A DNA stretch of 64,000 bases, from assembly GCF_021917145.1 (NCBI RefSeq), contig NC_061073.1:2314673-2378672 (forward strand). The letters run 5' to 3'. Below, piece by piece: positions 36,205-48,800 of this stretch. The translations under genes and the position numbers were made by a program. The stretch comes from Hypomesus transpacificus (lineage: Eukaryota > Chordata > Actinopteri > Osmeriformes > Osmeridae). The notes under the pieces are model-generated. The model searched no databases. It worked only from the letters and a program-made list of their open reading frames with translations, and was not told where the DNA came from. Positions within the stretch are counted from its first letter, which is position 1. Every line of letters begins with the position of its first letter.

Positions 36205-38560
36205 ATGGGGGACAAGCCAATCTGGGAGCAGATAGGGTCTAGCTTTGTGCAGCACTACTACCAGCTGTTCGACACGGACAGGACCCAGCTTGGAGCAATA
36301 TATGTAAGTATAGAGCGTGTTATGTGCCTATCATAGTATCAACAGCATCTGTCATTCTCAGATGTATGCGCTTGTGTGTCTCCATTACTGTTGGTGTAGA
36401 ACTTCTATCCAACAGTAGCTACAGTAGCACGACTTCGCTGCTGTCTTCAGCTCTCTATTAAGAACACCTTCCTCCTGTCCTCCTACCTACCCTCCAGTCA
36501 TACTTCACTATGTGTTCTGAATTCATTTGCTGGATATGTTTAATGTTTTTTAGATATATTTAATTCAAATTAGCTTTTTCAAGCCTACTAAGTGCAATAC
36601 ATGTATTCGAAGTTCTGTAATAATGCCGATTGTCATCCAGGCTCCAAACATTCCTGACTGAGCTTGTGGCATGACAGGCATTGTTTGGATGTCCGCTGGT
36701 TCTTGGCAGCTCAGTTCGTTCTGTAAAATGAACAACCAGATATGACTCACAGCTCACATACACACGTAACTGAGCCCTGAACAAGAAGAACCACCTGTAC
36801 TGTCACTGGTCTTGTCTAGGGTTTCTTTGCATATCCACTCTTTGTTGTCTATCGTTACTCTTTTTCTGCGAGGGCCAGATCATTTGTCCTTTCTTTAATG
36901 TGGGACTGGGTTGGTCTGTAACAGAAAATTACATGGGCCGGATTTTCTTGCTGGCTCGCATGCACCTGCTCGATCACAATGGAACGTTATATGATTTGTT
37001 TATGTTAATAATTATAGTTAATAACTAAGGGACTTTTTAATAGGTCATAGCTAAGGGACATTTTAGTTTGGAAGCCAACCTTCATGATCAAATACAGTTA
37101 TATGTTTAAAACATGCAGGCCTATTTAAAATTCAATTTTAAAAACATGTCTCTGGCATTGTTCAGAGGGCCGGTCCGACTGTGTGGGTGGGCCATATTCG
37201 TCCCGCGGGCCTGTAGTTTGGGGAGCCCCGCTCTACACTAACCTCCCTCCTCAGTGTCTCCTAACACCCTCTCTCTCCCGCCAGATTGATGCGTCATGCC
37301 TGACGTGGGAGGGACAGCAATTCCAGGGAAAAGCAGCGATTGTCGAGAAGCTCTCAGTGAGTCCCGTTCTGATTTGATCTGGTGTATTAGATGGCTTACA
37401 CACCGTGGCAACCACATGCATAAGCGAGGACAACAGCACTGAGCTGAAGATTTGTCTCAAACTGGGACAGTTTGTTTTAGCCCACTGCGGTCAGTTATTA
37501 CACTGTAAACTCAAACAGGAACAAAAAACTCTACTTAGTGTTCCTTCTCCAGGTCTTCGTCTTCAATCCATGACTAAAAGTCTAAAAGACTCAGAGGTGG
37601 TCTGGTTTTGAGTACTTGATCTAAGTATTGTCTTTATGATCTTTGTTTATTTTTCATCCCCAGACTCTCCCCTTTACAAAAATTGCCCATAGTATAACAG
37701 CCCAGGACCACCAGCCCACCCCAGACAGCTGTATCCTGAGTATGGTTGTAGGACAGCTAAAGGTACGTAAACTACTCTTATTTTATACAAGCACCTTGAC
37801 TATAACATTATTTTCCTAAGGGGGTTACATTAATTTGACCCTGTAATAAAATAGCCTAGCAGTGTACAGCTAATGTTTGATAGCCAATCGGCCAGCTAAT
37901 TTGCCCAGTGTTGTATTTCATGCTGAAAACCACAACATTGCAGTGACCTACCCTCAAGTTTTCTTGTTTCACATATCTAAACTAAATCATAACTAAATAA
38001 CAATAAGGAATTTGTATTAACTGGAATTGTTATACTTGCCAGTGATGATGTTAAAAGCCTCAAGTTCAGTGCTCCCCCAAGGTCAAACATGTATGGATGG
38101 TGTGCGTGAAATGGAATAAACAGTGTACTTCAACTAATGACACACATACTCCTTAATACAAGGGTGGGGAGGATCTCAGACAGACCCTGGAGTTTTATGT
38201 ATTTAAGTTTGTAATTTTTTTTTGCTTTCACTCAGTGGTCTGGATTCACCTTTGGTAACCTCTGTTGAGACACAATTGAAACAAGCCCTAGAAAGTTAAT
38301 TCAAATAACCCAAACAGTCCCCCTACACTATACCAGCCATTGACACAGATGTACCAACCTTCAAACTACTTGTTCTACTAATGTGGAATAAATATTAAAT
38401 TCAAATGTCTGTATTTGTGTGTGTATGTTGTATGTATTATATCCAGGCAGACGATGACCCTGTCATAGGATTCCACCAGTGTTTTATCCTGAAGAACATT
38501 AACGATGCGTGGGTATGCACCAATGATATGTTCAGGCTGGCTCTGCACAACTTTGGATAA
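36205..38560 (+). CDS. nutf2: Nuclear transport factor 2
   Basis: Four coding exons, 36205-36303, 37285-37356, 37664-37762 and 38447-38560, give 127 aa, the usual NTF2 length. NTF2 is a homodimer that carries RanGDP through the nuclear pore into the nucleus by binding FxFG nucleoporins. Nearly the whole protein matches the vertebrate consensus: [51 protein letters not shown], ending [10 protein letters not shown]. The acidic Ran-contact stretch [11 protein letters not shown] and the strand [13 protein letters not shown] are intact. All junctions are GT-AG and in phase. An untranslated exon probably precedes (donor at 35367/35368; coding exon acceptor at 36181). The intron at 36304-37284 holds a short hAT-like tail (about 37165-37235, GGGCC...CCCGCGGGCC). 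Confidence 0.98.
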
Positions 38561-39410
38561 GCCCCGCCCCCCCCAAGGCGGGCAGGAAGACCTGGGAGGG
38601 CGGGGCAGGAGTGGAGCAGACCTCCAGCCCCCCCTCTACCTCGTCTGCACCCGTCTTGACATAACAACACCGGATATTTAGACTCCAATCCCAGAATCCT
38701 ACGCGGGCTGGAACCGGCCTGCCCAACAGAAACAATACGTGCTCCTTTGCTGAGAGCTGGTTGACCAGTCTGTCTGCCTCTCTGCTGACCTGCATGATGC
38801 TGGGAGCTTCTCTGTGCACACCGGACCAGGACGACACCAACAACAGCAGCTTACCGGCGCCTACCAGTCTACTGGACTCTGCTGTTAACTTAATAACTTG
38901 ACCTGTTTTTAGTTCACTTTCAGACTATTCTCTAGTTGTGTTCTATTATTAACCCCTTGTGTGTTTTTATCAGTTTGCCTTAGTGTATTTTACTGCATCT
39001 CTGCTCTCATTGAAGGTTGGGTTTCTGTTCATGGTCAAGTCTGGGTGCTCCCTGGAGAACCGTATGAGGATGATGACACTGTTACCCTGTCTGCTCACAG
39101 TTATCTATCGTTACAACGGCCGCCATACACAATAAAACCTTCACATTTTCTTAATGAAGATGTCAACTCATGTTTCCTCTGTCTCCCTGTATCTGCCTGT
39201 CTCTTTGCCTTTTCTTTCTACACCAAACTACCACCTGTTTTCATCAAAGTAATATGTAAAGCAAGACTGATCGTAGAGATCAGCCTCTTAACATCAAGTA
39301 ATTCATGAGCACCTCGGCCTCCTGTCATTTGTTTACATGCTCTGAAAGTGGGAGTGTTGATTTTGAAATATTTTCTAACATTTATATTTTATTAAACTGT
39401 TCATTTCATG
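38561..39410 (+). other. nutf2: nutf2 3'UTR
   Basis: No coding signal. AATAAA at 39131-39136 and ATTAAA at 39391-39396 are candidate polyadenylation signals, suggesting two 3' ends. Confidence 0.55.
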
Positions 39411-39842
39411 ATTAAGATGTCTGCTCGAGGATCTGGTCAGTCTAGTAAAATGTATGCATGACAACGTCTGTTTCCTTACTATTCTCGAAAAGTAGGAATG
39501 TTGTAAACTTTGTTTCCGTTCCTTTTAAAGATGATTCGTTATGTAGTATACATTTTCAATGTAAGGCTTGTTAAGGATATGTTATGCATGTTTTAATGAG
39601 TATATGTTTCAATTTTAATAGTACATCGACTGGTTTAGGATGGAATCAAAGTTCAGTAGGAGCTGTTGACAGCGTTTTCTGTTTCCATTTGACGTTGGGG
39701 ACGGCAATACGTGAACACGCACAGCGGAAGTTTAGACGGTTTGCCACTAGCTTGGAGGCAAACGAAGCAAGCACTGACATAAAATTAAAAAAAGAAAGAT
39801 TTTGCTGCCCTCTCAAATCCCAGTTCCCCCTTTCCCTGACAC
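39411..39842 (+). promoter_or_regulatory. edc4: edc4 upstream region
   Basis: About 430 bases between the nutf2 3' end and the edc4 start codon. GCGGAAGT at 39724-39731 is a good ETS-family core site, common in TATA-less housekeeping promoters. No TATA box is seen nearby. Confidence 0.4.
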
Positions 39843-42800
39843 ATGGCTTCCAATTCTAATATAGATATTGAGGGTGCCACCCAGCACCTTCGAGATATCT
39901 TAAAACTGGACCGACCCGGGAACAGCGCCGGTAAGTTCCCCGGGAATGAAAGGAGACAAGTGAGGTGCATTAGGCCGCATGAACAGACTAGCTAGCTAAC
40001 AAGCTAGTCTGGGTTAAAGCGTTGCAGTGGCTGGCTACCTAAATTTCTCTCACATTTTTGGCCGGGTTATCAAGCAATGTGCATGCTCACGTTACACCCA
40101 GGAATTAGTAAATTAAAGATTCGTTTAGCTAGCTGCATCGTTTAACATTGCTTGTTTTAGCGAGTAAGTCTCTGGCGTTATTAGCCTGGCTGGGTCGCTA
40201 GTAGCAGAAAACTGCGCAATGATTTTACAGGCTTGCTGTTATAAAGTCTGGAACGTTCCACGTTCGAATGTTGTAACAAACTTAACACGTGTTAACTTTC
40301 GTCTCAGCTCCGCTTGTACGAATTTTCCCGACTACAAATACAGATATTAAAGATATTCGTGGCTGAGTAGAAAAAAGTTAATTGTCGCCATTGGTAAGTT
40401 AAATCCAGCTAGCTAATACACTCGGCCTTTCCCTTGTTAAGCTCAATAACGACAATACAAAATTGGGGAGCCAACCAGTTTAGCTACTTATTACTAGTAA
40501 GTGATGGTAGCTTGGTAGCTAATTGATTGTCAACGGAAATTGTTTGCCTGGCTGGTTCACGTCAATGTTGCATGAGCAAACGCCACCTGAACAACGTAAA
40601 GGAAACTTAGTCGTTGTGCTTGTCCTTTTTGTTTCGTTTAGTCAGGGGATCCGTCTATCCAACGTTTTCTTTCCGTTTAGTCAGGGGATCCGTCTATCCA
40701 ACGTTTTCTTTCCGTGTTCCGTGTAACTAGCAAGGCGCCCTTTTTTACAAAGTTTTCTCCTAACCGTCTTTTACCAACCAGATTCGTCATCCAGTGACAA
40801 CCAAAGGAAACCATCGTTCAATGGTGAACTGAACGGTCTTCTGGGAGCCGATCTCCTTGGAGCGGGAGAGCGCTCAGCCATGGCGGAGAAGGAAGGGCCT
40901 GCAGAAAGCGTCCAAGAAGCCCAGATAATGTGAGTGTTCGCCAGTATAACATCAGCCAAGTTTGTTGACGCTTTGTTTTTTGTGGGGGGGTTTTTCGGCG
41001 TAAAAATAAAAAAAATCTCGGGACGAAGCGTGCACCCACGCTAGCAGGATAAAAAGTGCTTGTGTACCTGAATGTAGAGCGTAGTGGGACTGGACACCAG
41101 AACCCTGATGTCTGAAGCAGCCATTGTGTTGTCTGTTGTGCCCTCCAGCTGCTTGTCTGGAGATGATGGCTCCACCTGTATTGCCATCACATCCAACAAT
41201 GTGGAGATTGTGGCCAGTAGAGACTCCAGTATTGACAGCAAAGCCCGCGGCAGCAACAAGGTAACTTACCACCACTACCACACACACACACACACTTAAA
41301 CACACTCTTTCCACACAGTCAGACACTGTGTGGTAAGCTGGTGTTTCCTACTTTGTGTTTTAGTCTCTGATGGTCTTCTCCTTTCCCTCAGGTGAAGATC
41401 CAGCCTGTTGCCAAGTACGACTGGGAACACAAGTATTACTATGGCAACCTGATTGCCGTGTCCAATTCCTTCCTGGCGTACGCCATTAGAGGTGAGTGTA
41501 CTGATTGATCATGTGGTTCCTCTATCAGACAGAGACATCTCATTGGCTGCTGTTGTATGTTGCTGCTGTGCGTTTTTCCAGTCAGCCATGTTGGAACGGT
41601 CGCAATCACTAGGAAGGGTGTTTTGAGTGATGCAGGCTTCTCTATAAATCTAACTGCATTTCATGGAATAAAAATGAGATACTGGTTACCAATATCATTT
41701 TCAATTGCTTGAGTTTACACTAAACCAGTCTGAGTTTGGCGAGTTTCAGTAGATTTTCATACAGAAGCCTGCATCTCTTAGTAAACACCTCATATTGTGT
41801 ACTAGCAGATCTGGATCGCGCCAATATAGTGGACACAGCCACACGTCAAAATGCACCATCTACCTTTCTACATCCATGGTTTCCCCTGTTTATAATTATT
41901 TTCATTTGACTCTAAGAAGGGATAATGCACATTAGCTAACATGAGCACTTGAGTCTGTCACGTCAATGTGCCCCTCTATGACGCAGTGCCCCAAGGCATC
42001 AGGCTCATCCTCACGCTGCCAGAGCGGCATTAACAGGAGGATGAGAGAACGATGTCTGGGACAGCAACAACATCTAGGAGAGGGAGAGGCAGAGGCAGTG
42101 CAGAGAGGCAGAGGCAGTGCAGAGAGGCAGAGGCATTGCAGAGGCAGAGGCAGTGCAGAGAGGCAGAGGCAGTGCAGAGAGGCAGTGCAGAGAGGCAGAG
42201 GCAGTGCAGAGAGGCAGAGGCAGTGCAGAGAGGCAGAGGCAGTGCAGAGAGGCAGAGGCAGTGTTGTTGTTGAAGTCGGTGCAGGCCATGATATCACCAG
42301 GCAGGAATGGCTTCTACAACAGCCAGTGATAGAACCACATACCAGAGCAGGCAGGCTTTACTTGGCGCATATTGTTATGTTGAGATCTCTGTATAAACAC
42401 TTTATTTCCCCCCATTTCCTATTATAAACAAGTAAACCATATGCTCTAGAAGTGTGAAGAAAAAAAAGAAATACTAATGATTCGCAGGGTTTGGGTTAGC
42501 CCCTGACCCTTAACCCTATCTGCATATATACACTAAGGCCCAATTTCCCAGACCTGGATTAAGCCTAGTCCTAAAGTAAAATAAATTCCACAAAGTTCTC
42601 CATTGACAAAGTTCTTTGTCTAAGACTAGGTTTTATCCATGTCTGTAAAATTGGACCTTGCTTTGTATATAAAAAAAGATGAACATGGTGTCAATACACT
42701 TGACCCTGTCCTTGTCTAGTGTTGTGACTGTGCGTGTCCTGTGTGTCAGGAGCCAACAACCAGGCGATGATCCGGGTGTTGAGCCTGGGCTCTGCTGAGC

Positions 42801-45800
42801 GCTCCCTGCTGAAGGGCTTCACCGGGGCCGTCACTGACCTGGCCTTTGCTCACCTGGACTCAGCCCTGCTGGGCTGTGTGGACGAGGCTGGCAACCTGTT
42901 CGTCTGGCAGCTCACCTGCCACAACAACAAAATACTGTATCCTCTTTGTGTGTCTGTGTGTGTGTGTGTATGTTTGTGTGTGTGTGTCTGGGATGTATCC
43001 TATGCCGTGAGGCCCTTAACTGTTCCTCCCCAGAGACCAGGTAGTGGTCCACATCCGCCGGCCAGAGGACACGCCCTTAAACTCCACCAGGCGTCTGATC
43101 TGGTGCCCCTACATCCAGGAAGAGCAGGATGACAGCCCCGAGGACAGCAGCCAGACCCTGGCACTGCTGCACCAGGACAGGGTACACACACACCTGCACC
43201 ATTACATGCTAGGACACACCTTTTACCTCTTATCATCTCTCCTTGTGTTATCTTCCCTAATCACCTGTCATTCTCTCTCCCTCTCTCTTTCTCTCTCACT
43301 CGCTCTCTCGTGCTCTCCCCCTCTTTTCCTTCCTCCCTCGCTCTTTTCCTTCCTCCCTCGCTCTTTCACTCCCTCTTTCACTTCCTCCCTCCCTCCCTCT
43401 GCAGGCGGAGGTGTGGGATCTGGATGTGCTCCGCAGTAACACCACCAGCTGGCCCGTGGATGCTGCTGACCTGAAGGATGGCCTCATCACCATCAAAGGA
43501 CACACGGACGTAAGGGCCACCACATGGTCTCTCCCGTTTCTAAACCACGTCGAGATGCTGCTGGATGTTGATTGGCTCGTGTGTGTGTGTTTATCTCTCA
43601 GCGAATCAGCGAAGGAGCCCTGTCTCCGGACGGAACGGTCCTGGCCACTGCCAGCCACGATGGATACGTCAAGTTCTGGCAGATCTACATCGAGGGCCAG
43701 GATCAGCCCAGGTCAATGTAACAAGACTTTTAATCTCCCTCCTTCTCCTCTGTCTCTCAAAGAATCCTCCTCCGTCCCTGTAGAGTGTGTGTTTATCGGC
43801 CTGTTCCTGCTCCTCCAGGTGTCTGCATGAGTGGCAGCCCCACGGAGGGAACCCCCTCTCCTGCCTGCTCTTCTGCGACAACCACAAGAAGCAGGACCCA
43901 GAGTACGTCCTCCCAGAGTAGCGCTGCTGCTGTCCCTCACGAGGCTTCGCTGAGGTGTCAGGCAGGACTGCTGTTCCTCACGAGGCTTCGCTAAGGGGTC
44001 AGGCAGGACTGCTGTTCCTCACAAGGCTTCGCTGTGGTGTCAGGCAGGACTGCTGTTCCTCACGAGGCTTCGCTGAGGTGTCAGGCAGGACTGCTGTTCC
44101 TCACGAGGCTTCGCTGTGGTGTCAGGCAGGACTGCTGTTCCTCACGAGGCTTCGCTGAGGTGTCAGCCAGGACTGCTGTCATTCTCCCCTCTTCTTCCTC
44201 TGTCCTGCAGCGTGCCGTTCTGGCGCTTCCTGATCACGGGAGCGGAGCAGAACCAGGAGCTGAAGATGTGGTGCACCGTGTCCTGGACCTGCCTGCAGAC
44301 CATCAGGTCTCTGTTCTAGAACGCTCCTGTAGAACCCTTTTCATTGTTGGTTTCTGACAGAACTAGTCCAAAAAGTTATATTCAAGAACTCCGGTCAAGC
44401 GTTTTTTTTTTCTGGAACCTTCTCCAGGACTCTTCCACTGTGGGAACTCCTGCCCGTTTTTAAGTCTGAACTCTTCCGTGTTCCAGGTTCTCCCCTGACC
44501 CGTTCAACTCCTCGGTGCGGCCCAGCCTGAAGGCTAGTCTGGACCTGTCGGCAGAGTGCCTCATCCTGACTGACGTACAGAGGAAGGTGAGGCCTGCTGT
44601 GTACTCAGATCATCTCGCCCCGACCTGTGGAACCCCCTCTGTCTGGACTTGATTACAAGTCTTGGATGTCATGGTGTGGCTTAACATTTAGATGAGGGAG
44701 TTCTAAATATTACCGACGCTTCCACCAGAGTGAGTTATTTTTTCAAAACGAAAGCTAACTAGCTTTAGTTAGCTTCCGTTACCTAGCAACCTAGCATAAT
44801 ACTCGTAGCAATGCTACTACCTGCTAGTGTTACTTGTTAGCCTCTTAATTGAAGCATTTGAAGCCATACTATAGCGTTTGTCATATAGTTTTTGTCTATC
44901 GGAAAATAGTCGGTTGCAATGTTCAGAATCACACGTGTGACGGTACTCTGTGGGGGCCGCTTTCGAACGATCGCATATATGTGATGGGGAGTGAGGTGGC
45001 TGAGCGGTTAGGGAATCGGGCTACTAATCAGAAGGTTGCCAGTTCGATTCCCAGCCGTGCCAAATGACATTGTGTCCTTGGGCAAGGCACTTCACCCTAC
45101 TTGCCTGGGGGAAATGTCCCTGTACTTAATGTAAGCCGCTCTGGATAAGAGTGTCTGCTAAATGACTAAATGTAAATGTCATGTGACGCTACTAATTAAC
45201 GGGTTAAACCTGATTGACGGATTAAGCAGTTAACCGTTAAAGAGAGATTTTCGAGGGTATTTTCCATGCTTTGTTAGACAGATTATAAGTGAATTGTGAC
45301 AGGAAAGGCAGGCAGGTAGAGGGGGGGGAAAGACGTGCAGCAAAGAGCCAAGACCGGATTTGATTCCCAGCTCGCTGCGATAAGGCCTTGGTCTGCATGG
45401 AGCTACTGGGGCTCCTTGTGTTGTACAGCCAGTGTTGTGTGACTGTGTTAACCCTGTGTGCTGGTCCCAGGTGCTGTGACTGTGTTAACCCTGTGTGCTG
45501 GTCCCAGGTGCTGTGACTGTGTTAACCCTGTGTGCTGGTCCCAGGTGCTGTGACTGTGTTAACCCTGTGTGCTGGTCCCAGGTGCTGTGACTGTGTTAAC
45601 CCTGTGTGCTGGTCCCAGGTGCTGTGACTGTGTTAACCCTGTGTGCTGGTCCCAGGTGCTGTGACTGTGTTAACCCTGTGTGCTGGTCCCAGGTGCTGTG
45701 ACTGTGTTAACCCTGTGTGCTGGTCCCAGGTGCTGTGACTGTGTTAACCCTGTGTGCTGGTCCCAGGTGCTGTGACTGTGTTAACCCTGTGTGCTGGTCC

Positions 45801-48800
45801 CAGGTGCTGTGACTGTGTTAACCCTGTGTGCTGGTCCCAGGTGCTGTGACTGTGTTAACCCTGTGTGCTGGTCCCAGGTGCTGTGACTGTGTTAACCCTG
45901 TGTGCTGGTCCCAGGTGCTGTGACTGTGTTAACCCTGTGTGCTGGTCCCAGGTGCTGTGACTGTGTTAACCCTGTGTGCTGGTCCCAGGTGCTGTGACTG
46001 TGTTAACCCTGTGTGCTGGTCCCAGGTGCTGTGACTGTGTTAACCCTGTGTGCTGGTCCCAGGTGCTGTACGTGATGGAGCTGCTCCAGGACCAGGAGCG
46101 AGGCAGAGCCAGCTTCACGGCCGTGTCTGAGTTCCTGCTCACCCACCCCGTCCTCAGCTTCGGGGTCCAGGAAGTGTCTCACTCCCGCCTGCGGCACACC
46201 GAGGTGCTGCCCCCCGTGGAGGAGAGCGAGAGCATGACCACAGGTACCGTACCCTCCCTCCTTCTCACCACCATCCCCAAACTCCTTCCTAACCCTCCCC
46301 CCCCCCCACCACCACCTCCAAACTCCTTCCTAGCCCCCCCCCACCACCTCCAAACTCCTTCCTAACTCCCCCCCCACCACCTCCAAACTCCTTCCTAACT
46401 CCCCCCCCACCACCTCCAAACTCCTTCCTAACTCCCCCACCACCACCTCCTAACTCCCCCCCCACCACCTCCAAACTCCTTCCTAACTCCCCCCCACCAC
46501 CTCCAAACTCCTTCCTAACTCCCCCCCCACCACCTCCAAACTCCTTCCTAACCCCCCCACCACCCCAAACTGTAAGTGCGTGGTCCCTATATGATCTTTA
46601 CCATTTAAGCTGAGCTGACCGATATGCATAATGTACAAGACAATGTCCTCAATGATGATTCATGTCCTTTACCGTGTGTGTGTGTTCTGCTCCAGAGGGC
46701 ACCCAGGGACCCCTGGAGTCTAAATCAGGAATCCAGATCAAGCTCTACTGTGTCCACACCAAGTGAGTTTCCACAGCTAGCAACAAGGACTACCTGGATG
46801 CTAACAGGGTTTTAAGGGTGCTTTCTTTGTAGTCTTGTAATGTTATACACATTCTATACATAGCTATACATCGATAATGTTATGTATACATATCCTATAT
46901 GGGTGTGTTTTCCCTGTGTTCTGGTAGTGGTGGTAGGGAGGTGTTGGTGTGTGTGGCACAGGTCTGATGTTGTGGTGTCTTCAGGTCTCTGCAGGATGTT
47001 CAGATCTGGTTCCAGCCCAACCTGGGCTCTGGCTCCACACACTTCCTGCCTCACTCAGACTCCCACCACGCGTTTGGTGAGTGTCTGTCTCGCTCACTTC
47101 CTGTGTGTTTGGTTCATGTGCGTGTGTGAGGTAACCTTTGTGTGTGTGTGTGTGTGTGTGTGTTGGAAAATTGTTTTTATCTCTGTCTTAAGTTCCATCA
47201 TATGTTGTGTGTCTGTGTGTTAACCCTCCTGTGTGTCCCCCAGGTTTCTCTGACCCCCTGACAGACCTAAGTGTGGAGGCCATGAGCTCCGACAGAGACT
47301 CAGGAGGTTCCCATGGCGACCTGCCGAAGATCTCCTCACTTCCTGCTCCTGTGGACTTCCTGTCGCCGGGAGGCGGGGCCAGCGGCGCGATGCCCAAACT
47401 GATGACCCCCGACGCCTTCATGACCCCCAGCGCCTCGGTACACCCTCCCAGCTGTCCCTCCCTCATCCTCACCCCACCCTGTCTCTCACCCGTCTGTCAA
47501 GTCACAGCCAAAGAGATTTGTTTGTCATATTCACGTTATAACACAGGTCATTCTGGGCAATGGCATTCTTAAGACAAGGCCACCCAACAGCCACATAGCA
47601 GGCATAAAGTTACAAAAACGGGATGTGGTTGGTTGGTTGGTTGACGTTTTAGTTTGTCTCCAGGTGCCAGCGTCGCCAGGCAGCAGTGCCAGCAGTCTGA
47701 CTATCGTCACGGGGATGAGCAGCAACTCGGACACCCCCGTCAGGTAGGACACACACACACCTCCAGCCCCTCACAGGACTCAGGCATGTCTGCAGGGAAG
47801 GCACTTTAGAAGGACACCTCATTGGACGTTCCTAAGTGGTCGTTTTCGGCTGCCTCTTGAGTCTTTGCCGTGACGACCCATCTACTGTGCCTGTTTCTGC
47901 TGACGTGGATGACCAGTGTTTGTGTGCGTGTGTGCAGGGTTGTGGAGGACCTGACCCAGAGTCCTGGCAGCAACAAGGTGTGTGTGGAGAGCAGCAGCAG
48001 CAGTCTGACCCTCAGTGCTTCAACCAGCAGCCCCAGAGCCAGCTGCTCCCTGCTGCTGTCTGGCCTGGACAACCTGCACGTATGTACACATGTATGCACA
48101 CACACACACACAGACCACCAGGTTTCAATCTAACTCGTCTCCCCTCTTGTCCCCCCCCCAGTCTTTGACCCCCCCCATCGCCTCTCTGTCCCTGGACCCC
48201 CCCCAGGGCCTGGCCTCGCCCCCCCTCCCCCCTCAGGCCTCCCCCACCCGTGCCCGCTCCCCCGACGTCATCTCCTCTGCCTCCACCGCCCTATCCCAGG
48301 ACATCCCCGAGATTGCGTCCCAGACGCTGCAGCGCTCCCTGGCTGCGGCCGCGCCCGAGGCCCTGCCCAGCCTCCACAGCATGGCCGATAGCATGGCCTC
48401 GGCCGCCTCCGCCCTGCACCTGCTGTCCTCCTCCCCGCGGGGCCGCGCCCCTGCCGACCACGCCCTGCTGCCCCCGGAGCTGGGCGGGGCCGGGGAGGTG
48501 GAGCCCAGGCTGAGCCACACCCCTTCCCTGCTGGAGAACGCCCTGTCGCAGGAGGGCGGGGCGGCCGGGGGTGGGGCCGGGGTGGGGGATGGGAACGGAA
48601 GCCACGCCCCCTGGCCGGCCGCCCCCGACATCACCAGGGAGACGCGGAACAGTCTGAGAGACAACGGCTTGGGAGACTGGTTAGTCTCTACGTTTCTTTG
48701 TCTTTTTTGTCTCTCTTTTTGTCTCTCTGTCTCGTCTCTCTCTCTCTGTCTCTCCCTCTCTCTCCTTCTGAAAGACTCATACATGCACCTCCTGAAGAGA

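Noticed and set aside
42063..42430. Open frames over the GAGGCA repeat in edc4 intron 4
   Set aside because: The repeat unit lacks stop codons; splicing of exons 4 and 5 around it is clear and in phase.
45000..45060. tRNA-like A and B boxes, possible tRNA gene
   Set aside because: The head continues into a SINE body and tail shared with two other copies and is flanked by ATGTGA repeats, so it is a retroposon, not a tRNA gene.
45431..46069. Regularly spaced repeats resembling a CRISPR array
   Set aside because: The repeat is continuous with no unique spacers, lies in a eukaryotic intron and contains the exon border; it is a minisatellite.
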